IMG/VR virus record: IMGVR_UViG_3300048838_000666
Span: 1 to 23,737 of that record
Reading direction: 5' to 3' (one strand)
Source: a virus
Length of the DNA: 23,737 nucleotides
A program made the position numbers and the translations under genes. The notes below the pieces were generated by a model. The model saw only the letters and a list, made by a program, of their open reading frames with translations. It was not told the DNA's origin and made no database searches. Positions 6,180 through 14,495 of the stretch are shown here, in pieces (position 1 is the stretch's first letter; each line of letters begins with the position of its first letter).

Positions 6180-9100
6180 GTGTCAGACATTGAAGTTGGT
6201 ATCGACAGCACTCGAGCCGAGCAAGGTGCTAGGAAGTTCGTATCCAGTGCTGATTCGATGGCGAAGGCGGCCAAACGGGCCTATGAAGAATTGCGCCAAC
6301 TTCAGGATGCCGTGTCCGCACTCCGGTCACAAGGAGTCACCCTCAAAGTAGATAACCAGTCTTTTCAGCAAGCCAAGACGGCGGTCGAACAGACCGAGGC
6401 CGCTACTCGAAAGCTTGGCAGTACTGAAAAGGCTCTCGCGCAAGATCGAGCTCGGGCGATCAAGGAAGCCGCTCGCCTCGATGCTGACCGCCTGAAGCAG
6501 ATTCAGAGCCTCGAGAGCGCCGTAGCGCGCGAACGGGCTCGAGCTGCCCAGGTACAAAGCAGGCTAGACGCTGAACGACTTCGAGCAGCGGAGCGTGAAG
6601 CTCAGGTCCGAGCTCGAGCCCTGGCTCAAGAAGAAGCCGCTCGAGTTCGATTGCTCAGTCGAGACCAGCGAAACTCCATCAGCCAACAAAGCCGCCAGGA
6701 TGCGGAGCGTCTACGGCAGCTGCAGAGGGAGGAGCGTGCGGCAAGACAGGCGGCTTCTCGTGAGGAACGCAGCGCGGCGCGTGAAGTCGCTCGCCAACGC
6801 GAACAAGCGCTTCGTGAGGAACGTCGCATCGTCGGTCAAATTGCGGCCGATCGGCTTCGAGCCGCGAGAGAACTCAGCCGTGCGGATGGTCAGCGTCTCG
6901 CAGAAATGCAGAGAATCGAACGACAGTTGGCTTCACTCCGCTCTCGAACGGCTACGCCTCAACAAAGGGCTCAGCTCGAGTTCCGAGACAATTCGTCGAT
7001 TCTCAACCGAGCTCAAGCGGCGGGGCTTCTCAACGCTCGTCAGACGCTTGCCTTGCGGCAACAGATTGCTGCTCATTATCAACGAGAAGCCCAAGGGGCA
7101 AACGGTCTAAAGGCCTCAATAGCAGCCTTGGCCGATAGCTTCGGCACCCTTAGCCGAACCACGGCACTCGCAATCCCTGGTCTCCTCACAATCCAAGAGA
7201 CCCTGTTCTCGATTTCTGGAGCAGTCGGGGGAGGCGGTGTAGGTACGGCTGGTAAGGTTGGATTGATCGCTGGCGTAGGCGCTTTGGCAGCAGCCTTCGC
7301 TGGTTTCTCTGCCGTCCAGAACATCGCTCAGGCCAGCATCGAGTTTGAGAAGATTCGAGGCGCTCTCCGAGCTGCTACGGGTGATACGGAAAAGGCCGAA
7401 GCAGAATTCCAATTCCTCAGTGCCGTTGCCAATAGGCTTGGTACTGATCTCAAGTTCTCTGCTGGAGAATACGCCAAGTTGGCAGCGGCAGCGCGATCCG
7501 CCAACTACGACATGAGTACAGCCCGATCTGTATTCCTCGGTGTTGCCCAGGCTTCGGCAGCCCTTCGACTCGGAGCAGACGAAACCGCAGGCGTTCTCTA
7601 CGCCTTGCAACAGGTCATCTCCCAGAACACTCTGAAATCGGAAGAGCTCAAGAGGCAGTTGGGTGATCGTCTGCCTGGTGCCTTCGCCATTGCCGCGGCT
7701 GCGTTGAAGAAGACGCCGGAAGAATTGACCGAGGCGATGGAAAAGGGCCTGGTAAGCGCGAGTGAGTTCATCCCCGCGTTTGCTAAGGCTCTCCAAGACC
7801 TCTTCGGAGCAGAAGCCCTTCAAGCTTCAGAAGAATTGCTCGGTCAATTGAATCGGTTGCGGAACGAGATCTTCCTGCTCGAGGTCGAAGCTGGAAAGGC
7901 AGGGATCGTCGATGCCCTTGTGGATGGCGTCGAACAGCTCCGGTCCGCACTGGCGAATGAAGAAACTCGCCAAGGCCTTCTCAATATTGCCAATCTTCTT
8001 GGTGGCACCCTCAAATTCATGGTGGAGAATTCCACCCAGATTCTCACCGTCTTGGGTGCAATCGCTGGAGCTGGCGCTGGTCTGACGGTCGGTGGACCGA
8101 TCGGCGCGGTACTTGGTGCAATCGCTGGCGCCGGCGGTGTCCAAGTTGGTTTGGCTCTTAATGCTCCTGAAAAGTCTGAGTTTGAGAAAGCTGCAGCGAA
8201 TGTCAGGATTCTGGAGAATGCCTATCGCGATCTAAGTGAGGCTGGGGCACAAGCCGATGCTAACAATCTCGGTGAAAGTCTCAAGCAACAACGCGAGATT
8301 GCTATCAAGCTTGATCCCGAAGGCTTGAAGCAGGCTCGTTTGGTATTGGCAGAGCTCGAAGAGACCTATGCCACTACTTCACTGACTCCTTTCGCTGAAC
8401 AGCAATTGATTGGTGACATCGAAAGGCAACGAGCCAAGGTTCTTGAGCTTCAAGGAGTAGTCAAAGAGACTACTACCACAACCGATGCCTATGCAGCTGC
8501 TGTAGCTTCTGCAGCCACTGTTGTGGAAGATGAAGCTACGAAGACTGAACGTGCTCGGAAAGCCTTCAGTGAATTCGAGTCCGATCTTGACAAAGTCAAG
8601 AAGGCACATGAAGAATACAATGCCACAGTCCTGGAACTCGATCGGGGCCTGAAAGAGGGCTACATCACCCAGGCCCGATACAACGAGCTTTTGGTCATTG
8701 CCAAGGAAGAGATGGATCGTGCCTCTGGTGCATCCAAAGAATTGGCAAAGACCGAACGTGAAGCGGAAAAGGCCGCTGCACAGGCTGCAAAGGAACGCGG
8801 CCAGGCTACCATCGAGCTCATTGGATACATCGGGGCCCTCAATCAATCGGTCGTTGAGGCACAACAGGACGTCAATGCTGCTCGTCAGGGGGAAGCTGCA
8901 GTTACGGCTTTGGCTCGAGCTCGAGCCATCGACAATGCCCTTGTGGAAGCAAGGGCAAAGGCCCTCGAGCGAAAGCAGCCTCTCGAGGCCGAAGAGGTCC
9001 GAATCATCGAAGAGAAGGCTGGAAAACTCTTCGACCTTCAGCAAGAATTGACAAAGGTAAAGAAGGCCCAGAAGGATGCAGAAGCTGAAACTGAAAGGCG

Positions 9101-11444
9101 ACGAGAAGCCGAAAGGGATTTGCTTCTCGAACCTTTCAAGGAAGCGGCTCGTTCGGTCCAGGGGCTGTTCGCCGACACTTTCGAGAAGGTCTTTGATGGT
9201 GGCATCGACAGCTTCAAGGACTTAGCGGGTGAAGTCTTCTCGATCTTCAAGAGACTTGCGGCTGAAATCGCGTCTCTCCTCATCTTCAGACCCATCCTGC
9301 AAAGCTTCTCTGGTACTGCTGGACTTACTTCCATCCTCGGAGGAGGCAACGCAGGCGGAGGCATTCTTTCTGCACTCTTCGGTGCAGGTTCCTCGGCAGC
9401 CATTGGTACTGGCGGTACCTTCGGGAATGTGTCGGGTGGAGCTTCAAGCACCGCACCTTCGCCGAGCTTTTTCCAGAACATTCTGAGTCTGGGCAGCAAG
9501 CTCGTAAACGGCCTCTCGGGCCTGACCTCTGTGGGAACCTTCGGGGGATACGGCGCCGGTCTTGCACTTCGAGGCCTCAACGGGCTTGGCATTACCCTCT
9601 CGGGTGCACAGCAGTTGGGAGTAATCTCGGCCTTCTCACCGTTGGCAGGCATTGGTGGGGCTCTGGGAGCCTTTGGCGCTCAGGCCCTCGGGTTGGGTTC
9701 GGGCAATGGGTTGATCGACGGTGGCCTTGGCTTGGTTGGTGGAATTGGTGGAGGCATCGCAGGTGGCGCTTTGATGGGTGCCTCTTTGGGAACTTTCGCC
9801 GGTCCGATCGGTGCGGCCATTGGAGCATTCCTTGGCGTTGCCGCTGGCTCGCTGATCCCGAAGAATCGACCCGATCATCAGGAATTCCAAATCTATAGCG
9901 GAGGCGTTGGTACCCCCGCCAACATCTTCGAAGATGGAGCATTCTCGGAAGGTCCCTTTGGTCGAGTGGGGATTTTGGGCACCAAAGGTACTCAGGTCGG
10001 TCAAGACTTTTCCCAGCAATTGGCTAATTTCCTAGGCGCTTCAGATGCCGCAATCGCCAAGAGCTTGACTGATGCCGAGATTGAACGAGTAAGGGCCGCC
10101 ATCGAGGGGACTTTGGGCCCCAAGGTCAACACTCGTGGCAAGTCTTTCTCGGAAAATGACATTGCGGTCGTGGTTCAGTCTCGACTGGCCCAACAGTTCG
10201 CGGCCTTGGGTCTTGGAGAACAGCTTGTAAGCATCGAGCGCCAAGCCGCTGCCGCGAATAACAACACTCCGAATGCCGCCTACCTCGAGGCCTTGACCGG
10301 AGGTGCTGCAAGCTTTTTGGAGGAAAGGAAGTCGTTCATCGAGGCTTTGGAAGAGCTCGAGGCTGGTCCCTTGGGCGAAGCTGAAGCGGCTCTCAAAGAG
10401 TTGGATGACCGATTCAAAGAGCTTTCTGAGGCTGCGAAGGTTTACGGAGAAGAACAGTCCAGGATCGATGCGGCTCGTGCACAGTCTTTGCAACGCCTGA
10501 AGGACGAGTTCACAGACAACACTGAAGTCGAGATCCTGAAGATCGAGAATCCTCTCCAGAGCCAACTCAACGAACTCGACAAGGCCAGAGAAGAACAAAT
10601 CAAGAACGCCCAGGCCCTTGGTCTCGAGATTACTCGGATCGAGTATCTGTTTGGTCTACAACGGGCCCAGATCGTGACCAACTTCCAGAAAACGATTTCG
10701 GATCGTATTCTGGAGCTCGAAGACCCGTTGGCTGCTTCGCTCAAGGCCCTCGACGAGTGGCGAGACGAGCAGATCAAGAACGCGACCACACTCGGCCTGT
10801 CGACTGTGGAAATCGAGAAGCTGTATGGGCTCGAACGGCTTCGGATCATCGAAGAATACAATCAATCTGGAGTCAACTCCTTCAAGGCCGCTCGAGACAG
10901 CATCAAAGATCTCATCAAGGAGCTTACCCAAGGTTCGTCGTCTCCGTTGTCTGCACAGACCGTCTTTGACAATGCTTTCACCGAGCTCATGAAGCTGAAT
11001 CTGGATGCGCAGACAGCAGCTACGCCGGAACTTCGTGCCGAGGCATTGACTCAGATCAGCGAGGCAGCTACGAATCTCTTGAATGCGGCAGAGAATCTGT
11101 ATGCCAGCGGGCCCCAGTTCTTTGCAGTCTTCAACCAGGTCCTTGCTCTTCTACAAGCTCGGTCTACTGCCCAGGATGTATCGGAACCGCAGCTTCCGGC
11201 GTTTGCCACAGGTGGTTCTTTCGTCATCCCGGGCAATACGGGCCCCGACACTCGAGTGGTCAAGTTCAAGGCTTCTGGTGGAGAAAGGGTTTCGATCTCG
11301 AGGCAATCTGACCAGATGGCAATGCTGCGTGGGCTCAAGGACGTCGGTCAAGAGATTACTCGAGGCAACTCGGATTCCACGGCTACAATGGACAAGCTGA
11401 TCCACGAGATTCGTCTCCTCCGTAGGGAGCTGGCTACCAAATGA
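6180..11444 (+). CDS. Tail tape measure protein
   Basis: At 1754 residues this is the largest gene in the window. It sets tail length and is ejected during DNA delivery. Domains: an Arg/Glu/Ala-rich coiled coil (about residues 60-310); a hydrophobic Gly/Ala-rich stretch (335-385); the tape-measure N-terminal type domain of TIGR02675 (about 387-541, with AATGDTEKAEAEFQFLSAVANRLG and LGADETAGVLYALQQVISQ); a second hydrophobic stretch (620-661); mixed helices; a long Gly/Ala-rich region (1044-1227) that could insert in membranes; degenerate 58-61-residue helical repeats (about 1391-1563); and a C-terminal ATGGSFVIPGNTGPDTRVV motif common in tape measures. It has no cysteine at all. At roughly 0.15 nm per residue the tail would be about 260 nm. 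The GTG start has a GGAG about eight bases upstream, 12 bases after the chaperone stop. Confidence 0.92.
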   Translation: MSDIEVGIDSTRAEQGARKFVSSADSMAKAAKRAYEELRQLQDAVSALRSQGVTLKVDNQSFQQAKTAVEQTEAATRKLGSTEKALAQDRARAIKEAARLDADRLKQIQSLESAVARERARAAQVQSRLDAERLRAAEREAQVRARALAQEEAARVRLLSRDQRNSISQQSRQDAERLRQLQREERAARQAASREERSAAREVARQREQALREERRIVGQIAADRLRAARELSRADGQRLAEMQRIERQLASLRSRTATPQQRAQLEFRDNSSILNRAQAAGLLNARQTLALRQQIAAHYQREAQGANGLKASIAALADSFGTLSRTTALAIPGLLTIQETLFSISGAVGGGGVGTAGKVGLIAGVGALAAAFAGFSAVQNIAQASIEFEKIRGALRAATGDTEKAEAEFQFLSAVANRLGTDLKFSAGEYAKLAAAARSANYDMSTARSVFLGVAQASAALRLGADETAGVLYALQQVISQNTLKSEELKRQLGDRLPGAFAIAAAALKKTPEELTEAMEKGLVSASEFIPAFAKALQDLFGAEALQASEELLGQLNRLRNEIFLLEVEAGKAGIVDALVDGVEQLRSALANEETRQGLLNIANLLGGTLKFMVENSTQILTVLGAIAGAGAGLTVGGPIGAVLGAIAGAGGVQVGLALNAPEKSEFEKAAANVRILENAYRDLSEAGAQADANNLGESLKQQREIAIKLDPEGLKQARLVLAELEETYATTSLTPFAEQQLIGDIERQRAKVLELQGVVKETTTTTDAYAAAVASAATVVEDEATKTERARKAFSEFESDLDKVKKAHEEYNATVLELDRGLKEGYITQARYNELLVIAKEEMDRASGASKELAKTEREAEKAAAQAAKERGQATIELIGYIGALNQSVVEAQQDVNAARQGEAAVTALARARAIDNALVEARAKALERKQPLEAEEVRIIEEKAGKLFDLQQELTKVKKAQKDAEAETERRREAERDLLLEPFKEAARSVQGLFADTFEKVFDGGIDSFKDLAGEVFSIFKRLAAEIASLLIFRPILQSFSGTAGLTSILGGGNAGGGILSALFGAGSSAAIGTGGTFGNVSGGASSTAPSPSFFQNILSLGSKLVNGLSGLTSVGTFGGYGAGLALRGLNGLGITLSGAQQLGVISAFSPLAGIGGALGAFGAQALGLGSGNGLIDGGLGLVGGIGGGIAGGALMGASLGTFAGPIGAAIGAFLGVAAGSLIPKNRPDHQEFQIYSGGVGTPANIFEDGAFSEGPFGRVGILGTKGTQVGQDFSQQLANFLGASDAAIAKSLTDAEIERVRAAIEGTLGPKVNTRGKSFSENDIAVVVQSRLAQQFAALGLGEQLVSIERQAAAANNNTPNAAYLEALTGGAASFLEERKSFIEALEELEAGPLGEAEAALKELDDRFKELSEAAKVYGEEQSRIDAARAQSLQRLKDEFTDNTEVEILKIENPLQSQLNELDKAREEQIKNAQALGLEITRIEYLFGLQRAQIVTNFQKTISDRILELEDPLAASLKALDEWRDEQIKNATTLGLSTVEIEKLYGLERLRIIEEYNQSGVNSFKAARDSIKDLIKELTQGSSSPLSAQTVFDNAFTELMKLNLDAQTAATPELRAEALTQISEAATNLLNAAENLYASGPQFFAVFNQVLALLQARSTAQDVSEPQLPAFATGGSFVIPGNTGPDTRVVKFKASGGERVSISRQSDQMAMLRGLKDVGQEITRGNSDSTATMDKLIHEIRLLRRELATK
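10350..10869 (+). repeat. Three degenerate internal repeats in the tape measure C-terminal part
   Basis: Three protein-level copies start near residues 1391, 1452 and 1510 (DNA about 10350, 10533 and 10707). Copies two and three align clearly: ILKIENPLQSQLNELDKARE with ILELEDPLAASLKALDEWRD, then EEQIKNA with DEQIKNA, and both end with a Y-x-x-x-G-L-x-R/Q-x-x-I pattern. Copy one shares only the PL...L..LD core and spacing. DNA identity is low, so the duplication is old. Confidence 0.6.
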
Positions 11445-13066
11445 CAATCGGAATTGACCCGTTTGGTATCCCGCCTTTTGGCGTAGGTGGTGGAGAGGCT
11501 GGGGCAGAAAGTGCCCCGTTCGACCCTTCAACACTTCTCAACAGAGATATCGTATACCTCGTAGAAGCCTTTCCCTGGGACCCTGTAGAAGAGGCAATCA
11601 TCCGAGTAGGTTTCTCAGACCCTGCTCAACAGAATCGGAAATGCATTTTCTCGGGATTCCTGTTCCCTGCCAAGCTCGTCAATACCCTGTCTGTGAAGTA
11701 TCGACTTTTCCAGCGAAACCTGCCCACAGAACAGACCGAAGCTAGTTCTCTGGGTACAATCACGTTGGGATGGGGTGACGGAGAACACGACAATCTCACG
11801 GACTACTATTGGGATGGTCGTGCCATCAACATCTACATCGGGGAACCTCACTACGAGTTCGAGCAATTCCAACGAGTCTACACTGGATTCGTGAAAGACG
11901 TGAATTGGAACGAACAGTTCATTGAGTTCGAAGTCGAGGACCAACTGGATCGACTGGCCGTTCCCATTCAGGAGAACACATACGCTGGGGATGGTGTCGG
12001 TGAGAGTTACGACGCGAACCCCCAACTAACGGGTACCCTAAAACCCCTGACCTGGGGCGCAGCCAGGAACGTCGAACTCGTTCTCATCAACGATGGGTTC
12101 GACGTCTATCAGTTCAACGATGGACCAGCAGAAGCGGTAGATGCAATCTACGACAAGGGTAACGAACTTGTCAAAGCCAATTCCGGAGCCAACGACATCA
12201 CGGATTTGGCCATCGCCGACGTCTTCGATTGGACTCCTGTTGGAGGGCAATACATCACCGATCTCGCTCGAGGGATCGTTCGTCTAGGCGCTCCTCCCAT
12301 TGGCGCAGTGACTGGCGACGTCAAGGGTAGCAATGATGGCGGATATAGTCAACTCGCTGGCGAGCTATTTGTCCGCCTCTTGACTCGAGCGGGTATCAGT
12401 AGCGCACTCATTGACACTGTCTCTGCTGACACCCTCGATACCAATTTCCCGTATGTGATTGGTTTCTACACCTCCACCAACACAGTCACATACCGCGATC
12501 TCATCGATCAGATCGTACACTCGGTCTTCGGCTATTGGAGGGTGGACCGCGAAGGCATCATCTCTGTGGCAAGGTTCGAGTTCGCCACTCCTGCACTGAC
12601 TGTGCACGAAGGCGATGTCCTCGCGATTCAAAGGGAAGATACTCATTATCCCATCTGGAAGTTGGTCTTGAACTACAACCGAGCTTGGATGGTTCAAGAT
12701 CGTGATGGTTTGGCAGATGGAGTAATTCCCCCGCATCGAGATGCGGTATCCAAAGAGTATCAAAAAGTAGAACAAGAGAATGCTTCCATCCGTACTGCGC
12801 ATTTGAAGGCAACCTTGTACGAGATGTTTAGCCTTCTGACTGAATCAGCAGATGCCCAAGACGAAGCTACTAGTAGGATGGCTCTTCTTGATGAATTGAG
12901 ACATTTCTACAAGGTTACGGTCAAAAACAACTCGTGGATCGTGGTCCCCGGTATCACGATCAACATCAATTGGCCTCGTTGGAATGTTTCTACGAGGGAT
13001 TTCATCGTCGTTGGCGTGGATGAAAACGTCGCCAGCGGAAATACAACCCTTCTAATCTGGGGATAA
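11441..13066 (+). CDS. Tail tip / baseplate hub-like protein
   Basis: This 541-residue protein follows the tape measure with an ATGA overlap, the normal place for tail-tip proteins. After a Gly/Pro-rich N-terminus with PFGIPPFGVGGG, it shows features of a phage tail protein family I recognise by pattern: YYWDGRAINIYIG, FQRVYTGFVKDVNW, FEVEDQLDRLAVPIQENTYAG, TGTLKPLTWGAARNVELVLI, then TPVGGQYITDLARGIVRLG and GAVTGDVKG. These read as a beta-rich hub domain with a glycosylase-free core; I see no lysozyme or peptidase motif. Later parts (about 290-541) are mixed alpha/beta and end in a strand-rich WPRWNVSTRDFIVVGV segment. It may act as the distal hub that closes the tube below the tape measure. 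The exact structural role is inferred from order. Confidence 0.65.
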   Translation: MTIGIDPFGIPPFGVGGGEAGAESAPFDPSTLLNRDIVYLVEAFPWDPVEEAIIRVGFSDPAQQNRKCIFSGFLFPAKLVNTLSVKYRLFQRNLPTEQTEASSLGTITLGWGDGEHDNLTDYYWDGRAINIYIGEPHYEFEQFQRVYTGFVKDVNWNEQFIEFEVEDQLDRLAVPIQENTYAGDGVGESYDANPQLTGTLKPLTWGAARNVELVLINDGFDVYQFNDGPAEAVDAIYDKGNELVKANSGANDITDLAIADVFDWTPVGGQYITDLARGIVRLGAPPIGAVTGDVKGSNDGGYSQLAGELFVRLLTRAGISSALIDTVSADTLDTNFPYVIGFYTSTNTVTYRDLIDQIVHSVFGYWRVDREGIISVARFEFATPALTVHEGDVLAIQREDTHYPIWKLVLNYNRAWMVQDRDGLADGVIPPHRDAVSKEYQKVEQENASIRTAHLKATLYEMFSLLTESADAQDEATSRMALLDELRHFYKVTVKNNSWIVVPGITININWPRWNVSTRDFIVVGVDENVASGNTTLLIWG

Positions 13067-13067
13067 C

Positions 13068-14495
13068 ATGGGTCGACTATTGATGGCTTCTCCGTTCGAT
13101 TGGGATACGGCTACAATCGGCGGATCAGACAATCCCGTTGGTACGCCCCTGAGCAACTTGACTAAGACTGATCCGACTCTTTTGTGGAGTTCGGGTAGCA
13201 ATCCAAACCCCTACATCACATTCGACGCTGGTATCAGTCGACAACTCAATCTCATTTCCCCACTATTCTCCAGGTGCTCAAAGTACGCAACCTGGAGAGC
13301 TCGCATTGGAGCTGACCCCACCTTTGCGAGCAATGCCCACGACTCCGAAAGCACTTGGGGCCGAGCTATTTCTTTGGATAATGGGCTAATGCGGACCAAT
13401 TACAACGGCTATAGCTTCCAAAGCTTTACCGTCGCATTCCGAATCCTTCTTCGAAGTACTCGCGATGGCTTGATCATGAGCAAAACTGGGACTGCACCAT
13501 ACTCCATGAATCTGAATATCATCAATGTCACTGGTGGTCCCAAGCTTCGGTGGGGAGTTCCCAGTCACCCCTACGCTGAACTTCCCATCGAGATCATTCC
13601 CGGAGTCTGGCATCACTGTGCAGTCTCGTATGATTCGGTTACCCGTCAATTGCAGCTCTTTTGGAATACGAAACTGATGGCAGTCAATACCCACACGGAT
13701 AACGTGGCACAAGACAGTGGGTATGATCTAGTCTTTGGTAGCTCTACGGCTGGAGCTGACTTCATGGTTCAGCAGGTAAGTCTCTGGGACTATGCGAAGA
13801 ATGCTACGCAGATTGCTGAGATCGCTTCGCAACCCCTCCAATACCCCTGGACTTACCCCAACCTCGTGTCCTACTGGCCGATGGCAGAAGACACTGGATC
13901 TTCTGTGGCAGCGTCCGCCGAGGTTGGCGCGGGTAGTGATCCTCGACCGATGGCTCTCTCTGGAACATATCATTGGACTTACGGGATGCCTGTCTGGGCT
14001 TCTGCAGGCCTTGACAATTATGACCGAGTCCATGGCATGTACTATTTCCCGAACGTCGCAGACATCAATGGTCAAAGGTACGTTCGGTTGGATTTCCGTG
14101 ACCCTGGCAAGTCCAATGTCGAGCTTGGTCGCGTAGTCATCTCGAAGGCTTATCAGCCCAGTCGCAACTACAAGTACAACGCGGCATATGGCCACAGAGA
14201 CCAAAGCGACGTATTCCGAGCACCTAGTGGTTCGGTATCCATTCGTCGTGGAGCCAATGTGCCGTTTGCCAAGTACGCGATCCAATTCACGAATGAGCGT
14301 GAGCTCAGAGCCAATGTCATGGAAATGCAACGTAGGGTGGGAGGGTCCAGAGAAGTTCTGGTAATCCTAGACCCAGATGACGACGGCTTTCGCATCCAAA
14401 GGATGTATTACGGACTAATGGCGTCCGTATCACAGAATGTTCATCAAAACTTCAGCCTGTTCGAAGCAGGATTCGAAGTGGAGGGCCTGGTTTAA
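13068..14495 (+). CDS. Tail protein with inserted LamG/concanavalin-like lectin domain
   Basis: This 475-residue protein looks like a split tail-tip protein with a lectin fold in the middle. The N-terminal part (about 1-95) and C-terminal part (about 325-475) resemble one phage family: DAGISRQLNLISPLFSRCSKY and ATWRARIG early; YVRLDFRDP, VELGRVVISKAYQPSRNY and a closing MYYGLMASV late. Between them, about residues 110-260, lies a LamG-like jelly roll, with FTVAFRILLRSTRDGLIMSK, the typical VWHHCAVSYDSVTRQLQLFWN strand pair, and FMVQQVSLWDYAKNATQIAEI. LamG domains often bind glycans, so this may touch host-surface sugars. The gene starts one base after the previous stop and has a weak Shine-Dalgarno; a second ATG at 13083 is possible. 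Confidence 0.68.
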   Translation: MGRLLMASPFDWDTATIGGSDNPVGTPLSNLTKTDPTLLWSSGSNPNPYITFDAGISRQLNLISPLFSRCSKYATWRARIGADPTFASNAHDSESTWGRAISLDNGLMRTNYNGYSFQSFTVAFRILLRSTRDGLIMSKTGTAPYSMNLNIINVTGGPKLRWGVPSHPYAELPIEIIPGVWHHCAVSYDSVTRQLQLFWNTKLMAVNTHTDNVAQDSGYDLVFGSSTAGADFMVQQVSLWDYAKNATQIAEIASQPLQYPWTYPNLVSYWPMAEDTGSSVAASAEVGAGSDPRPMALSGTYHWTYGMPVWASAGLDNYDRVHGMYYFPNVADINGQRYVRLDFRDPGKSNVELGRVVISKAYQPSRNYKYNAAYGHRDQSDVFRAPSGSVSIRRGANVPFAKYAIQFTNERELRANVMEMQRRVGGSREVLVILDPDDDGFRIQRMYYGLMASVSQNVHQNFSLFEAGFEVEGLV

